Shown piece after piece: positions 11,721 to 20,421 of a stretch of DNA of 64,000 bases (position 1 is the first letter of the stretch; each line of letters starts with the position of its first letter). The notes beneath the pieces are model-generated. The model had not been told where the DNA came from. It worked only from the letters and a program-made list of their open reading frames with translations, and ran no database searches. Made by a program: the position numbers and the translations under genes. The stretch spans positions 372,001 to 436,000 of the forward strand of contig NZ_JAOBQJ010000003.1 in the NCBI RefSeq assembly GCF_026162425.1, given 5' to 3'. Source of the stretch: Flexivirga meconopsidis. GTDB taxonomy: Bacteria > Actinomycetota > Actinomycetes > Actinomycetales > Dermatophilaceae.

Positions 11721-11726
11721 TAGCAT
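11721..11726 (+). promoter_or_regulatory. -10 element TAGCAT of a leaderless promoter
   Basis: TAGCAT ends 6 nt before the ATG at 11733 and no Shine-Dalgarno is present, so transcription probably starts at or next to the A of the start codon. The TANNNT-N6-8-start pattern recurs at several other genes in this window. Confidence 0.6.
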
Positions 11727-11732
11727 CGGTTT

Positions 11733-12383
11733 ATGGGCCGGGTAGCAGCCGAGCAACGTCGCACCGAGCTGATCGACGCCACGATCAAGATCGCGGTGGC
11801 CGAAGGCCTCGAAGCTGCCACTGTACGCCGAATCGCCAAGGAAGCGGGCGTTCCGCTGGGCACCGTGCATTACTGCTTCGGGTCCAAGGCGGCCCTCATC
11901 GCGGCGGTGGCGGAGTCGATCGAGCAGCCCGACCTGGGTGCTGAGGATCTTGGCCGGTTGCCGGCGGATCAGGCGATCCTGGCGGCCTTCCGTGAGTACT
12001 GGCGCCAGGTCGGCTCCGATCGACGGCGCCAGTTGCTCATCTACGAACTCGTCGCGCACCTGTCCCGCGGCGGCAGCGAGGCTCGGCCGATCGCGCAGCA
12101 GTTGATGCAGCGCGCCTATGGCGCGGTGCTCGGCGCGCTCGAAACCTACGCGGCCGCCAACGGCCGGGCCATGCCCGACGACGCGATGCTGCTCGCGCGC
12201 GGCATCGTCGCGCTCACCGACGGGGTCAGTCTGTCCTGGATCGTCGACGATGACGACGAGTCGGCCAACCGGATCCTCGAAGTGGTGGCCCTCATGATCG
12301 GCGGCACCGTCGACTTCCTGATGCCGAAGATCGAGGCACCGGATCAGGCAGGCCGGACCGAAACGACTGAGCCGCCGGCATGA
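11733..12383 (+). CDS. TetR/AcrR family transcriptional regulator
   Basis: A 216-residue repressor-type protein. The N-terminal helix-turn-helix reads TVRRIAKEAGVPLGTVHYCFGSK (about residues 30-52), the classic TetR DNA-binding unit. The C-terminal ligand domain gives no effector clue. It overlaps the next gene by 4 nt (ATGA), so it heads a three-gene operon with the PLP enzyme and lactone oxidase. A perfect palindrome over its promoter suggests that it represses its own operon. Confidence 0.92.
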   Translation: MGRVAAEQRRTELIDATIKIAVAEGLEAATVRRIAKEAGVPLGTVHYCFGSKAALIAAVAESIEQPDLGAEDLGRLPADQAILAAFREYWRQVGSDRRRQLLIYELVAHLSRGGSEARPIAQQLMQRAYGAVLGALETYAAANGRAMPDDAMLLARGIVALTDGVSLSWIVDDDDESANRILEVVALMIGGTVDFLMPKIEAPDQAGRTETTEPPA

Positions 12384-13525
12384 CTGAGCAGTTGTGGAGC
12401 TCGATCGAGGCGATCGGCGCGCCGGCGGCGGTGCTCGACGTCGATGCCGCCGAGCACAATGTCGCCGAGATGCGACGCCGTGCGTCGGGAACGCCGATCC
12501 GGGTGGCATCCAAGTCGATTCGGGTGCGCGGCCTCATCGAGCGCATGCTGCGCGAGCCGGGTTACGCGGGGGTGCTCGCCTATTCGGCGGCGGAAGCGGC
12601 ATGGCTTGCCCGGTCGGGTGTCGACGATGTGCTGATCGCCTATCCGACCGTCGACGTGGAGACGATCAAGCAGGTGGCCGCAGAGCCGGCACTGGCCGCT
12701 CGGGTCACCTTCATGGCCGACCTGCCGGAGCACGTGCGGCTGCTGGACAGTGCGGCGTCCGGCACGCCGCTGCGGGTCTGCCTCGACGTGGACGCGTCCC
12801 TGCAGGTCGGCAAGACGGTGCTCGGTGCACATCGCTCGAGCGTGCACAGCGCCTCTGAGGCCGCCGAATTTGCCCGGGCGACAGCGCGATTGGACGGTGT
12901 GCGGCTCGTTGGCCTGATGTTCTACGACGCGCAGGTCGCCGGGGTGCAGGACACCAATCCCGCTGTTCGGCTGCTCAAGCGCCGGTCGGTGGCGGAGCTG
13001 GCGACTCGGCGGGAGCGGGTGTTTCGCGCCGTCTCGTCATACAGCTCGATTGAGGTGGTGAACGCCGGCGGCACCGGCAGTTTGCACCTCGTCGGCGGTG
13101 CTCCGGTGACTGAATTTGCAGCGGGCTCAGGGCTTTTCGTACCCACGCTCTTCGACCGGTATGACGGGGCAGATCTGCAGCCGGCGGCTTACTTCGTGTC
13201 ACCGGTGGTCCGCAAGCCACGACCGGACGTGGCGGTCACCTTCAGCGGCGGTTACTCCGCGTCGGGTGCGAGCGGTCCGTCGCGGGTGCCGCGCCCGGTG
13301 CATCCGGAGGGCTTGCGCTACTTCGGCCAGGAGGGCGCCGGTGAGGTGCAGACCCCGCTTCGCGGTGCCGCCGCGCGTGACCTGGAGATCGGCGACCCGG
13401 TGTGGTTCCGGCACGCCAAGGCGGGCGAGATGTGCGAGCGCTTCAACGAGATCCTCCTGGTGCGAGACGGATCGATCGTCGACCGGTTGCCGACCTACCG
13501 AGGGGAAGGACAGAACTTTGGCTGA
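12380..13525 (+). CDS. PLP-dependent amino acid aldolase/deaminase (D-threonine aldolase / alanine racemase fold)
   Basis: Fold-type III PLP enzyme of the family called amino acid deaminase/aldolase. The N-terminal barrel has APAAVLDVDAAEHN and RVASKSIRVRG, where the Lys near residue 44 is the probable PLP Schiff-base residue, as in the alanine racemase N-terminal domain. The C-terminal part has EVQTPLRGAAARDLEIGDPVWFRHAKAGEMCERF, resembling the D-serine dehydratase-like metal-binding domain (His, Cys). The substrate is unknown; D-threonine or another D-beta-hydroxy amino acid is possible. It overlaps the TetR gene by 4 nt and the lactone oxidase by 8 nt. Confidence 0.85.
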   Translation: MTEQLWSSIEAIGAPAAVLDVDAAEHNVAEMRRRASGTPIRVASKSIRVRGLIERMLREPGYAGVLAYSAAEAAWLARSGVDDVLIAYPTVDVETIKQVAAEPALAARVTFMADLPEHVRLLDSAASGTPLRVCLDVDASLQVGKTVLGAHRSSVHSASEAAEFARATARLDGVRLVGLMFYDAQVAGVQDTNPAVRLLKRRSVAELATRRERVFRAVSSYSSIEVVNAGGTGSLHLVGGAPVTEFAAGSGLFVPTLFDRYDGADLQPAAYFVSPVVRKPRPDVAVTFSGGYSASGASGPSRVPRPVHPEGLRYFGQEGAGEVQTPLRGAAARDLEIGDPVWFRHAKAGEMCERFNEILLVRDGSIVDRLPTYRGEGQNFG

Positions 13526-14816
13526 GTGGCGCAACTGGTCCGGCACGGTCGTGAGTCGGCCGCGCGAGGTGGTGATGGTGCACGACGTGCCGCACCTGCA
13601 GCTGTTGTGTGAGGAGTCGGCGCGCGAAGGTCGCCGGGTCAAGGCTGTCGGTGCCGGGCATTCGTTCACCGGGATCGCCGAACCGACCGATGTGCTGGTC
13701 CGGATGGACCGGCTGTCCGGTGTGCGATCCGTCGACGAGGGGACCGGGCGGGTGTGGGTGCACGCGGGGACGCCGTTGCACGTGCTCGGCCCGGAGTTGC
13801 AGCGGCGCGGACTGGCCATGACCAACCTCGGGGACATCGACCGGCAGACCATCGCCGGCGCGGTGTCCACCGGCACGCACGGCACGGGCGCCGGATTCAC
13901 CGGCATCGCAGGGCAATTGACGGGTGTCGAGCTGGTGCAGGCCGACGGATCCCTGCTGCGGGTGACCGAGACGGAGAACGCCGAGCTGCTTCCCGCGGTC
14001 ATGCTGAGCCTCGGTGCGCTCGGCATCGTCACCGCGCTGGAGATCCAGTGCGTCCCGAAGTTCCTGCTGCACGCCGTCGAGGCACCGGCGTCCCTCGACG
14101 AGGTGCTCGACGGGATCGACGAACGCGTCGACGGCACAGACCATTTCGAGTTCTACTGGTTCCCGCACACCGACCGGGTGCTCACCAAGTCCAACACCCG
14201 GCTCACCGACGAGTCGAAGCGCGACCCGCTGCCGGCGTGGCGCTCGCGCATCGACGACGACCTGTTGTCGAACAAGTTGTTCGGTGCCCTGAACAAGGCG
14301 ACCACGCGAGCGCCGCGCGTCATACCAGCAATCAATCAGGTATCCGCCCGGGCGCTGTCCCGGCGGGAGTTCACCGACTGGTCCTACCGGGTCTTCGCCT
14401 CCGAGCGGGACGTCATCTTTCGCGAGACGGAGTTCGCCGTCCCTCGCGCCGCGGTGCCGGACGTGCTGCGGGAGCTGCGGTCGTGGCTGTCCCGCAAGGT
14501 CGAGGTGATCGCCTTCCCCGTCGAGGTGCGCTTCGCGGCGGCGGACGACCTGTGGCTGTCGACGGCGCACGGTCGTGAGTCGGGCTACATCGCCATACAT
14601 CAGTATGCCGGGCGCGACCACAGCCGATATTTCGAAGCGTTCTGGTCGATGCTCGCCGGACTCGACGCGCGGCCGCACTGGGGCAAGATGCACGATCTGG
14701 GCGCCGCCGAATTGCGTTCTCGTTACCCGAAGTTCGACGATTTTGTCGCGTTGCGCGACCGCCTCGACCCGGGGCGGGTCTTCACCAACGGCTATCTGGA
14801 CCGGGTGCTCGGCTGA
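13518..14816 (+). CDS. FAD-linked sugar-lactone oxidase (D-arabinono-1,4-lactone / L-gulonolactone oxidase family)
   Basis: Flavoprotein oxidising an aldonolactone or polyol. The N-terminal FAD-binding PCMH domain shows VGAGHSFTGIAEPTDVLVRMD and the flavin-loop segment TIAGAVSTGTHGTG; the C-terminal ALO domain ends GARPHWGKMHDLGAAELRSRYPKF-like, with the HWGK motif near residue 390. I chose TTG at 13518 because GGGGAAGGA sits 7 nt upstream and it restores the conserved N-terminal NWSG. The frame is open further upstream, but that lies inside the preceding gene. Length is 432 residues. Coupling to the aldolase-like enzyme is conserved in actinobacteria, but the pathway is unknown. Confidence 0.88.
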   Translation: MAEWRNWSGTVVSRPREVVMVHDVPHLQLLCEESAREGRRVKAVGAGHSFTGIAEPTDVLVRMDRLSGVRSVDEGTGRVWVHAGTPLHVLGPELQRRGLAMTNLGDIDRQTIAGAVSTGTHGTGAGFTGIAGQLTGVELVQADGSLLRVTETENAELLPAVMLSLGALGIVTALEIQCVPKFLLHAVEAPASLDEVLDGIDERVDGTDHFEFYWFPHTDRVLTKSNTRLTDESKRDPLPAWRSRIDDDLLSNKLFGALNKATTRAPRVIPAINQVSARALSRREFTDWSYRVFASERDVIFRETEFAVPRAAVPDVLRELRSWLSRKVEVIAFPVEVRFAAADDLWLSTAHGRESGYIAIHQYAGRDHSRYFEAFWSMLAGLDARPHWGKMHDLGAAELRSRYPKFDDFVALRDRLDPGRVFTNGYLDRVLG

Positions 14817-14846
14817 GCGGATCGCGACCGGCCCCTCCCGCCGAGA

Positions 14847-14926
14847 GGCTCACTTATCGCCCAGGGGCTCACATATTCAGACCCAGGAGCGCCGGAATAA
14901 GTGGGCCGCTCGCCGATAAGTGAGCC
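14847..14926. repeat. 80-nt dyad made of four GGCTCACTTATC-like units
   Basis: Units on the plus strand lie at 14847-14859 and 14866-14878, and on the minus strand at 14895-14907 and 14914-14926. Outer units are perfect complements (extended arms AGGCTCACTTATCG / CGATAAGTGAGCCT); inner units are imperfect. Units are 19 nt apart on both sides and both pairs share one centre near 14886.5. It lies between two convergent genes and may act as a bidirectional terminator or be a REP-like intergenic repeat. Confidence 0.85.
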
Positions 14927-14978
14927 TGTCGACGAGGGGGTTGACCCGGGCAGAGACCGCTGCCTGACCACCGATGGT

Positions 14979-15947
14979 TCAGATCGCGCAGTTCTCCGCC
15001 GCGCGGGCGAGCCGACGGGCACGAGTGGCTGCGCCGAGTGAGTCGATCGTCAACAGGAGCAACGCGATCCAGACGATACCGAAGCCGATCCAACGCGCGG
15101 CCGGCATGTGCTCGCCGAGCAGCACCACACCGCAGAGCAGCTGGAGCACCGGGGTGATGAACTGCAGCAGCCCGATCGTCACCAACGGCACCCGGCTCGC
15201 GGCAGCGGCGAAGAGCAGCAGCGGCACTGCGGTGACGATGCCCGAGCAGAGCAGCAGCACGGTGTGCACCCCGCCGTGCGACGCGAAGGTGGTGTCGCCG
15301 CGGGCGGCCAGGATGAGCAGCACGACGGCCGCGATCGGGGTGAGCACCGCGCTCTCCGCGGTCAGGCTCTGGATCGCCGACAGCGATCCGCCGATCCGCT
15401 TCTTCATCAGGCCGTAGCTAGCGAAGGACAGTGCGAGCACGATCGAGATCCATGGCGGCCGGCCGTAGTCGATCGCCAGGTAGACGCAGGCGATGGCGCC
15501 CACCGCTACGGCGACCCACTGCAGCAGGCGCAGCTTCTCCCCGAGTACGACGACGCCGAGCGCCACCGTCACCAGCGGGTTGAGGAAGTAGCCGAGGGCC
15601 GCCTCGACGGTGTGGCCGCTCACCACCGCCTGGATGTAGACCGTCCAGTTGACCGCGATCAACAGGCCGGCGATCGTCGTCGCGCCCAGCTGACGCGGGT
15701 TTCGGGCGAGCCGCACGAGGAAGCCGAGCTGCCCGGTGGTGGCGAGTGCGATCAGGCAGACCGCCAGCGTCCAGATGATCCGGTGCGACAGCACCTCCCA
15801 CGCACCAGCCGGCTTGAGCGCGTCGAAGTAGAGCGGGAAGACACCCCAGATCAGGTAGGCCAGGAATCCGTAGAGCGCACCGTTGCCGGTCTTCGAGGTC
15901 GTCTTGGCCGTCGAGGTCTGCGGCGGGGTGGACTGCACGGTGGCCAT
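14979..15947 (-). CDS. rarD: EamA/RarD family transporter
   Basis: Ten-helix drug/metabolite transporter of the RarD branch. GALYGFLAYLIWGVFPLYFDALKPAGAWEVLSHRIIWTL near the N-terminus is the RarD signature, followed by two EamA repeats. Length from the chosen ATG is 322 residues. The GGGAGG ribosome site abuts this ATG, so the GTG three codons downstream (15938, spacing 9) may be the true start. RarD proteins were named for chloramphenicol sensitivity; their substrate is unknown. It is convergent with the lactone oxidase gene across an 80-nt dyad repeat. Confidence 0.9.
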   Translation of the reverse strand: MATVQSTPPQTSTAKTTSKTGNGALYGFLAYLIWGVFPLYFDALKPAGAWEVLSHRIIWTLAVCLIALATTGQLGFLVRLARNPRQLGATTIAGLLIAVNWTVYIQAVVSGHTVEAALGYFLNPLVTVALGVVVLGEKLRLLQWVAVAVGAIACVYLAIDYGRPPWISIVLALSFASYGLMKKRIGGSLSAIQSLTAESAVLTPIAAVVLLILAARGDTTFASHGGVHTVLLLCSGIVTAVPLLLFAAAASRVPLVTIGLLQFITPVLQLLCGVVLLGEHMPAARWIGFGIVWIALLLLTIDSLGAATRARRLARAAENCAI

Positions 15948-16192
15948 CCTCCCACTGTGGCGGATCCGACCGTGAAGCACCAGCGACAATTACTGCAGCA
16001 CCGTGCAGTCGCGCTACACAGTGCGAGACCGGTTCGACGCGAAGGCGTGCCGCCCGGTGGGGTTGACCAACTCTTGGCGCGGAATTGACGAGGCTCTTAC
16101 CCGCTCGCCACCGGACTCCCAGCGGGACACAGCAGGCTGCCGCGGGCACGCACCACCCGTCACCAATCCCGTCCACACCACAGTGAGGAAAC

Positions 16193-17128
16193 ATGCGCAC
16201 TCGTCACGCACTGCTTGCTGCTCTCGCGACCCTGCCGCTCGCCGCCACCGGGGTCGCGACCGCCCCGACCGCCAAAGCAGCCACCACCGCCAAGGTGCTC
16301 TTCGACAACGGCCACGCCGAGACCGCCGGCAACGCCGACTGGATCATCTCCACCTCGCAGCCCAACCCGTTCAGCCAGGACTCCGCCCCGACCCGCGAGA
16401 CCGACTGGACCGGTGCGCTGTCGTCGTGGGGTGTCTCGTTGGCGCAGTACCGCTCGACATACACCTCACTGGCCACCACCACCCGCGCGCTGACGTATGG
16501 CGACAGCTCCAACCCGCAGGACCTGGCGAACTTCACCGAGGTGGTCGTCCCCGAGCCGAACACGTCGTTCACCGCGGCCGAGCGCACCGCGCTGATGAAG
16601 TTCGTGCAGAACGGCGGCGGGCTCTTCCTGATCATCGACCACGCGAACAGCGACCGGAACAACGACGGCATCGACAGCGTCGGCGTCGCAAACCAGCTGT
16701 TCAGCGCCAACGGGGTCGACAACACCAACCCGTTCGGCATCACCGCCGACGTGAAGAACTACAGCTCCGAGGACGAGACCAACATCCCGGCTGCGGCCAA
16801 GTCGCACCCGGTCATCAACGGTCCGTGGGGCACGGTCACCGGGTCGATCCTGCGCGGCGGCACGACGTTCACCATCGACAAGGCCGCCAACTCCTCGGCG
16901 ACCTGCCTGCTCTACCGCAACGCGGTCAGCAACATCGGCACCACCGGCTGCTTCGTGGCGGCGTCCACCTTCGGCTCCGGCCGGATCGTCACCTGGGGCG
17001 ACTCGTCACCGGTCGACGACGGCACCGGGCAGAGCGGCAACACGCTGTATGACGGCTGGAACGACCCGGCTGGCACCGATGCCGAGCTCGCCCTCAACGC
17101 GACCGACTGGCTGGCGAAACTGAGCTGA
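16193..17128 (+). CDS. Secreted protein with amidotransferase-like (GATase1) fold
   Basis: 311-residue exported protein with a Sec signal peptide (MRTRHALLAALATLPLAATG, likely cleavage after AKA near residue 29). The mature part KVLFDNGHAETAGNADW, a FTAAERTALMKFVQNGGGLFLIIDH block and a late GSGRIVTWGDSSPVDDG block resemble the ThuA/DUF4350-type GATase1-like fold of actinobacterial proteins loosely called hydrolases. Two cysteines (CLLYRN, GCF) could form a disulfide. No catalytic assignment is made. GTGAGGAAAC precedes the ATG. It is monocistronic. Confidence 0.7.
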   Translation: MRTRHALLAALATLPLAATGVATAPTAKAATTAKVLFDNGHAETAGNADWIISTSQPNPFSQDSAPTRETDWTGALSSWGVSLAQYRSTYTSLATTTRALTYGDSSNPQDLANFTEVVVPEPNTSFTAAERTALMKFVQNGGGLFLIIDHANSDRNNDGIDSVGVANQLFSANGVDNTNPFGITADVKNYSSEDETNIPAAAKSHPVINGPWGTVTGSILRGGTTFTIDKAANSSATCLLYRNAVSNIGTTGCFVAASTFGSGRIVTWGDSSPVDDGTGQSGNTLYDGWNDPAGTDAELALNATDWLAKLS

Positions 17129-17170
17129 GTCTTCGCAGTCGCAGCAGGTCCATCCCCGGACCGGACCCAC

Positions 17171-18577
17171 TCAGTCCGGGCACTTGGCCGGTGCCTGCGC
17201 GGCGACCGCCCCCACCGGCGAGCCCATCCGGCGGGGGTGTGTCGCGGCGGCCGTCAGGCTCGCCAGCAGATATACGGCCGCCACGAGGCCGAGTGCGACG
17301 TGCAGACCTCGATACCAGTCTTCGGTGCTCTGCAGGACCAGGCCGATGACGGCGACACCGACGAGGGTGCCCAGCTGTCGATTGGTGTTCAGCACAGCTC
17401 CCGCGTGGTTGGCGTGTTCGTCGCCCGCGGCCTGCACGATGGCGGCGGTCATCGATGCGGTGACCAGCCCGGCGCCGCTATTGGCCAGGCCGAGCGCGAT
17501 CGCGAGGTACCAGTAGGGGGTGCTCGGATCAACCGGCAGCAGGAGCGCGGTTGCGATCCCTGCGAGTCCGAGGCAGACCGCCATGATCGCGGAGTTGCTC
17601 CACCGGTGGTGGATCTTGGTATACACCAGGTTCCCCAGGGGGAAGCAGACGGTCATCGGTAGCAGTTGCAACCCGGCCTCCACGGCGCTGACGTGGCGGG
17701 CATTCTGAAAGAACAGACCCATCAGGTAGAGACACCCGTAAAGCGCTGCGCTGTAAAGAAATCCAACGACGTTGACGCCGCTGAACGAGCGGCGTCCGAA
17801 CAGGCGCCAGGGCATGACCGGATCCGTCGCCTGCCTCTGGTGGATGGCCAGCACGACAGCTGAGCTCACCAGGAGCACGACGGCGATGCGAATCGGGGGT
17901 GCGTCGAACCCACTGGTGTGCCCCTGGATCAACACGAATGAGCCAGCGGCGACGGCAAGAAAGAACAGCAGATTGCCGACCGGTGAGACTCGCCGTCCCG
18001 TGCCAGTGGTCGAAGGGATGACACGCGTTGTCAGGAGGATTCCGATGATCACGACGGGGATGTTGATCAAGAAGATGCTGCGCCACCCGAATGCACCGAC
18101 CAAGATGCCGCCGATGGACGGGCCGACCGCCGCGGACGTGGCGACCATGGCTGACCACAGTCCTAGCATGCGGGCTCGTTGCGCCGGTTCGGTGAACATC
18201 CCGACGAGCAGTGCCAGTGAGCTCGGCATAAACAGCGCTGCGCCGGCGCCCTCGACCGCCCGTGCCGCAATCAAGCTCGCTTCGTCCGGGGCGAGCGCGC
18301 AGCCAACCGAAGCCACTAGAAACACGACCATGCCAACCAGGTAGAGACGCCTGCTCCCGTATGCCGTTGCGAGCGCACCGCCCAGTAGAAGTAGGGATGC
18401 GAAGGTCAACACATACACGTCGACCACCCACGTGATCTCACTGAGCGAGCTCTGCAAGCTCTTGCCGATGTCGACAGCGGCGACGTTGACCACCGTGGCG
18501 TCGACCGACGCCATCACGAATCCGGAAGCCAGCGCAGCCAGCACGAGTGCGGACGACTGGCGAGATGAAGCGCCCAC
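17171..18577 (-). CDS. MFS drug-resistance-type transporter (DHA2, 14-helix)
   Basis: 468-residue proton-coupled multidrug exporter of the EmrB/QacA kind. Motif DATVVNVAAVDIG in helix 1 and GSRRLYLVGMVVFLVAS after helix 2 are typical, and the motif-C-like region GLWSAMVATSAAVGPSIGGILVGAFGWRSIFLINIP is clear. GTG at 18577 was chosen because AGGAGG lies 4-5 nt upstream; residues encoded further upstream are non-conserved. It is divergent from a TetR gene across 85 nt with inverted repeats, so repression by that TetR and induction by its export substrates are likely. Confidence 0.9.
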   Translation of the reverse strand: MGASSRQSSALVLAALASGFVMASVDATVVNVAAVDIGKSLQSSLSEITWVVDVYVLTFASLLLLGGALATAYGSRRLYLVGMVVFLVASVGCALAPDEASLIAARAVEGAGAALFMPSSLALLVGMFTEPAQRARMLGLWSAMVATSAAVGPSIGGILVGAFGWRSIFLINIPVVIIGILLTTRVIPSTTGTGRRVSPVGNLLFFLAVAAGSFVLIQGHTSGFDAPPIRIAVVLLVSSAVVLAIHQRQATDPVMPWRLFGRRSFSGVNVVGFLYSAALYGCLYLMGLFFQNARHVSAVEAGLQLLPMTVCFPLGNLVYTKIHHRWSNSAIMAVCLGLAGIATALLLPVDPSTPYWYLAIALGLANSGAGLVTASMTAAIVQAAGDEHANHAGAVLNTNRQLGTLVGVAVIGLVLQSTEDWYRGLHVALGLVAAVYLLASLTAAATHPRRMGSPVGAVAAQAPAKCPD

Positions 18578-18627
18578 AGTCCCTCCTAAACGGACGACAC
18601 AATTCCGGTTGGGACCGTAGCGTAAGC

Positions 18628-18642
18628 GGACGGAGATCGTCC
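18628..18642. promoter_or_regulatory. Inverted repeat GGACG-N5-CGTCC, candidate TetR operator
   Basis: It lies between the divergent MFS and TetR genes, about 8 nt upstream of the TetR -10 element. A second, wider inverted relationship links AAACGGACGA (18588-18597) with TCGTCCAGTTT (18637-18647). Either could be the repressor site. Confidence 0.5.
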
Positions 18643-18649
18643 AGTTTGC

Positions 18650-18655
18650 TAGGGT
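18650..18655 (+). promoter_or_regulatory. -10 element TAGGGT of a leaderless promoter
   Basis: TAGGGT ends 7 nt before the ATG at 18663 and there is no ribosome-binding site, the same arrangement as at the TetR gene 11733. Confidence 0.55.
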
Positions 18656-18662
18656 TGCCGTC

Positions 18663-19259
18663 ATGAGAACGGGTTCCGCCGCGCGAACGCTGCTCTTGGG
18701 TGAGCAGCCGCCACGCGCGGACGCCGAGCGCAACGTCGATGCGCTGCTGGCGGCGACGCGAGAGTTCGTCGTGGCCGGAAATCTGGACCCGTCGGCCGCA
18801 CAGATCGCCGCGCGCGCCGGTGTCGGGGTCGGGACGCTCTACCGACGCGCGCCGCGCAAGGAGACGCTCTTGGCTGCGGTCGTGGTCGATCTGCTCGATG
18901 GGGTGAGCGCAAGCGCCGCGACCGTGGCGGACGGCTCGGCCGACGCGTGGGAGGGTTTCCGGGCGTTCGTGCTGGACTACTTGCAGATCCGCCAGATCAC
19001 CTGTCGTATCAACCACACGCTCGAAGACGAGTTCGACGGTGCGGTCGGTGCGGCCATGGCTCGCACTCGTGAGGCGTTCAACGCAATGACCGAGCGGCTG
19101 CATGACCGCGGCGCGATCGATAGCACGCTCACCGCTGAAGAGCTCATGGTGATGCTTGCTTCCATCGACCCCGTCGACGCGACCCTGGGTCTACGACCCG
19201 ATGCCAAGCGTCAGCAGGCCGCGACGAACCGCATCATCGACAGTCTCCGCGCGCGTTAG
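18663..19259 (+). CDS. TetR/AcrR family transcriptional regulator
   Basis: 198-residue regulator. The helix-turn-helix AAQIAARAGVGVGTLYRRAPRKETLL spans about residues 43-70; the C-terminal domain resembles the TetR_C group found beside MFS exporters. It is transcribed divergently from the DHA2 transporter, the standard layout for a drug-responsive repressor. The ligand is unknown. Confidence 0.9.
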   Translation: MRTGSAARTLLLGEQPPRADAERNVDALLAATREFVVAGNLDPSAAQIAARAGVGVGTLYRRAPRKETLLAAVVVDLLDGVSASAATVADGSADAWEGFRAFVLDYLQIRQITCRINHTLEDEFDGAVGAAMARTREAFNAMTERLHDRGAIDSTLTAEELMVMLASIDPVDATLGLRPDAKRQQAATNRIIDSLRAR

Positions 19260-19323
19260 CCCGTGTCGGTGGTCACCGGCTCGCAGAGCTCAGACGCAGG
19301 TCCGGGCTCCGGGTCGTCGCGGC

Positions 19324-20421
19324 TCAGGCGCGCGGCTCCATCGAGCCCTCGACGGTCCAGGTGTCCTTGCCGTGCAGCAACTCCATCAGCTCGGCGTCGG
19401 TCGCTGGCCCGTCGGGGGACGCCGCGGCGACCTGGGCGCGCACGCCGTCGTCGTAGGTCGGCCGGTCGACATTGCGGAAGATGCCCATCGGCACGTGCGC
19501 CATCGACGGGTCGTCCAGGCGGGAGATCGCAAACGCCAGCGACGGATCGGCAGCGGCCACGTCGTGGGTGACGACCGTGGCCGGATCGGCGCCCTTTTCA
19601 GGGACGACGGAGAGGTTGCCGTCGGCGCCGCGGACCACGACGCGGGCTGTGTCGCCCTCGCCGGCCCGGATCGGCTCGCCGTCGGTCAGGTGCAGGATGC
19701 GCGCCTGCCCGTCCTCGGAGTCCTTGAGCACGTCGAACGCGCCGTCGTTGAAGATCGGGCAGTTCTGGTAGATCTCCACCAGCGAACTGCCGCGGTGCTC
19801 GGCGGCGGCACGCAGCACCTCGGTCAGGTGCGTGCGATCCGAATCCATCGTGCGCGCAACGAAACTCGCCTCCGCGCCGAGTGCCAGCGACACCGGGTTG
19901 AACGGCTGGTCGACCGAACCGGCCGGGGTCGACTTGGTGACTGCGCCGATCTCGGAGGTGGGGGAGTACTGCCCCTTGGTCAGGCCGTAGATCTTGTTGT
20001 TGAACAGCAGGATCGTCAGATTGACGTTGCGGCGCAGCGCGTGGATCAGGTGATTGCCGCCGATCGACAACGCGTCACCGTCACCGGTGACCACCCACAC
20101 CGACAGATCGGGCCGGCTGGTCGCCAGCCCGGTCGCGATCGCCGGCGCCCGGCCGTGGATCGAGTGCATGCCGTAGGTGTCGAGGTAGTAGGGGAACCGG
20201 CTGGAGCAGCCGATGCCCGAGACGAAGACGATGTTCTCGCGGCGCAGCCCCAGGTCGGGCAGGAAGCTCTGCACCGCGTTGAGAATGATGTAGTCGCCGC
20301 AGCCAGGGCACCAGCGCACCTCCTGGTCGGAGGTGAAATCGCGCTTGGTCTGCTTGTCGCCGTCGGGCAGTCGTGGCACTCCTGCGACGCCGCTGGCCGG
20401 CATACCGAGATCGATGCTCAT
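19324..20421 (-). CDS. korB: 2-oxoacid:ferredoxin oxidoreductase, beta subunit
   Basis: Thiamine-diphosphate subunit of the 2-oxoglutarate (or related 2-oxoacid) ferredoxin oxidoreductase, which makes acyl-CoA, CO2 and reduced ferredoxin. EVRWCPGCGDYIILNAVQ near the N-terminus is the family signature, followed by the TPP site GDGDALSIGGNHLIHALRRN and NNKIYGLTKGQYSPTS. 365 residues, normal size. It starts 4 nt inside korA (ATGA). No CxxCxxC ferredoxin domain is present, as expected for the two-subunit actinobacterial enzyme. Confidence 0.94.
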   Translation of the reverse strand: MSIDLGMPASGVAGVPRLPDGDKQTKRDFTSDQEVRWCPGCGDYIILNAVQSFLPDLGLRRENIVFVSGIGCSSRFPYYLDTYGMHSIHGRAPAIATGLATSRPDLSVWVVTGDGDALSIGGNHLIHALRRNVNLTILLFNNKIYGLTKGQYSPTSEIGAVTKSTPAGSVDQPFNPVSLALGAEASFVARTMDSDRTHLTEVLRAAAEHRGSSLVEIYQNCPIFNDGAFDVLKDSEDGQARILHLTDGEPIRAGEGDTARVVVRGADGNLSVVPEKGADPATVVTHDVAAADPSLAFAISRLDDPSMAHVPMGIFRNVDRPTYDDGVRAQVAAASPDGPATDAELMELLHGKDTWTVEGSMEPRA

